DNA of 7,013 nt from Nitrospirota bacterium (GTDB lineage: Bacteria; Nitrospirota; Thermodesulfovibrionia; Thermodesulfovibrionales; JdFR-85): NCBI GenBank assembly GCA_013151785.1, contig JAADHP010000096.1, positions 1-7,013 of the forward strand. Reading direction: 5' to 3'. The notes under the pieces are model-generated. The model was not told where the DNA came from. It did no database searches and was given only the letters and a program-made list of their open reading frames with translations. Position numbers and translations under genes: made by a program. Below, piece by piece: positions 6,026-7,013 of this stretch (positions are counted from its first letter, which is position 1; every line of letters starts with the position of its first letter).

Positions 6026-7013
6026 CTATATTCCCTTACTGGGTTCTCTTTTCCTTCCCTCAAGTTTGTTAAGGGCATTTATGTATGCCTTGGCAGCAGC
6101 CACAATAATATCCGTGTCTGAGCCATAGCCTCTTACTACCCTTCCATCTTCCTCAAGGGTTACCATTACCTCGCCAAGTGCATCCGTGCCACCTGTGATG
6201 CTCTTGATCTCAAACTTTTCCAGATGGCTTTCGGTCTCGGTGAGTCTGGCAATGGCCTTGTATGTGGCATCCACAGGTCCATCACCCCTTGCTGTTGTCT
6301 CAACCTCTTCACCCTTAACCATAAGCCTCACCCTTGCCTGGGGTTTAATCTCCGTACCACTTTCTACTTTTAGCTCCACAAGGCTGAAAACCTCGGGTAC
6401 CCTCTTTACCTCTTCAGAGACAAGGGTTTCAATATCCTCATCAAAGATATACTTTTTCTGATCGCAGAGTTGCTTGAATCTTTCGAATGCCTTGTCTATC
6501 TCTTCCTGAGTTAACTCATACCCTAAATCTTTCAACCTTTCTTTAAAGGCATGCCTTCCTGAATGTTTACCGAGCACCAGTTTGCTCTGGGGAATCCCCA
6601 CTGTTTCAGGCCTCATTATCTCATAGGTGGAACGTTCTTTAAGAAACCCATCCTGATGGATTCCTGATTCATGGGCAAATGCATTGGCACCCACAATGGC
6701 CTTATTAGGCTGTACTACCATACCTGTAATCTTTGATACAAGTCGACTTGTCTTATATATCTCTTCTGTAACTATTCTCGTATCAGCATCAAAGAAGTTT
6801 GGCCTTGTCTTAAGTGCCATAACGATCTCCTCCATAGCAGCATTTCCTGCCCTTTCACCTATGCCGTTTATGGTACACTCTATCTGACCAGCACCCTTAA
6901 GAATGGCTGTAAGTGAGTTTGCCACAGCAAGACCAAGATCATTATGACAATGCACTGATATAACAGCCTTATCGATGTTGGGAACCCTGTTCATCAGATA
7001 CTCAATCAGTTCA
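6026..7013 (-). CDS. leuA: 2-isopropylmalate synthase, C-terminal part (5' end outside window)
   Basis: LeuA condenses 2-oxoisovalerate with acetyl-CoA, the committed step of leucine synthesis. The 328 residues present lack the start of the TIM barrel (roughly the first 180 residues of an approximately 510-residue protein). The frame is open to the window edge, reading ELIEYL before the first visible Met (6994), so that Met is internal. Counting from it, the metal-binding HCHNDLGLA (15-23) and NGIGERAGNAAMEE (43-56) complete the barrel. GANAFAHESGIHQDG (102-116) and LGKHSGRHAF (141-150) belong to the linking subdomains. The last part, about 200-312, is the regulatory LeuA dimer domain where leucine binds in feedback inhibition, including ARGDGPVDA and GGTDALGEV. 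It resembles the bacterial type I enzyme. Citramalate synthase and homocitrate synthase are related alternatives, but the NGIGERAGN motif and the neighbouring leuC favour LeuA. Confidence 0.95.
   Translation of the reverse strand, partial: ELIEYLMNRVPNIDKAVISVHCHNDLGLAVANSLTAILKGAGQIECTINGIGERAGNAAMEEIVMALKTRPNFFDADTRIVTEEIYKTSRLVSKITGMVVQPNKAIVGANAFAHESGIHQDGFLKERSTYEIMRPETVGIPQSKLVLGKHSGRHAFKERLKDLGYELTQEEIDKAFERFKQLCDQKKYIFDEDIETLVSEEVKRVPEVFSLVELKVESGTEIKPQARVRLMVKGEEVETTARGDGPVDATYKAIARLTETESHLEKFEIKSITGGTDALGEVMVTLEEDGRVVRGYGSDTDIIVAAAKAYINALNKLEGRKREPSKGI

Noticed and set aside
1..7013. CRISPR arrays, insertion sequences, tRNA genes, attachment sites and defence genes
   Set aside because: No direct repeat arrays, terminal inverted repeats, transposase or integrase motifs, or tRNA-like cloverleaf sequences were seen on either strand by reading.

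Overview
The window is a compact bacterial chromosomal segment in which every gene I can support lies on the minus strand. Read in the direction of transcription (from high to low coordinates) the order is: leuA (5' end outside the window), leuC, a PAS/GAF-like diguanylate cyclase with a GGEEF domain, the beta and gamma subunits of a 2-oxoacid:ferredoxin oxidoreductase, purM, a membrane-anchored M23 peptidase, and the first codons of a bactofilin. By eye the base composition is moderately AT-rich. An oxygen-sensitive ferredoxin-linked 2-oxoacid oxidoreductase, a short (419-residue) LeuC and an M23-bactofilin pair suggest a Gram-negative, anaerobic or microaerophilic bacterium, possibly of the Nitrospirota or deltaproteobacterial kind. 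That placement is inference and is weak. No tRNA, rRNA, CRISPR, insertion sequence or phage signature was seen.

Layout: (1) 7013-5924 holds leucine biosynthesis, leuA and leuC, separated by 99 bases that contain a possible promoter. (2) 4669-1982 holds a tightly coupled set. The cyclase gene follows the leuC stop at once, its end overlaps the start of the beta-subunit gene by 4 bases (ATGA), and the gamma-subunit gene follows 4 bases after beta. (3) 1922-1 holds purM after a 59-base gap, overlapping the M23 peptidase gene by 14 bases, which in turn probably overlaps the bactofilin gene by 11 bases. There is no gene-free stretch longer than 99 bases and no convincing intrinsic terminator, so much of the window could be one long transcript.

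The individual families are all well known. The unusual part is the arrangement. leuD does not follow leuC, and the alpha subunit that normally accompanies a beta-gamma pair is absent; in both places the neighbour is a cyclic-di-GMP synthase gene. The beta subunit looks closer to the 2-oxoisovalerate type than to the classical 2-oxoglutarate type, and 2-oxoisovalerate is the substrate of LeuA. A functional link between the leucine genes and the oxidoreductase is therefore reasonable but unproven. At the far end, a cell-wall hydrolase next to a bactofilin is a known cell-shape module.
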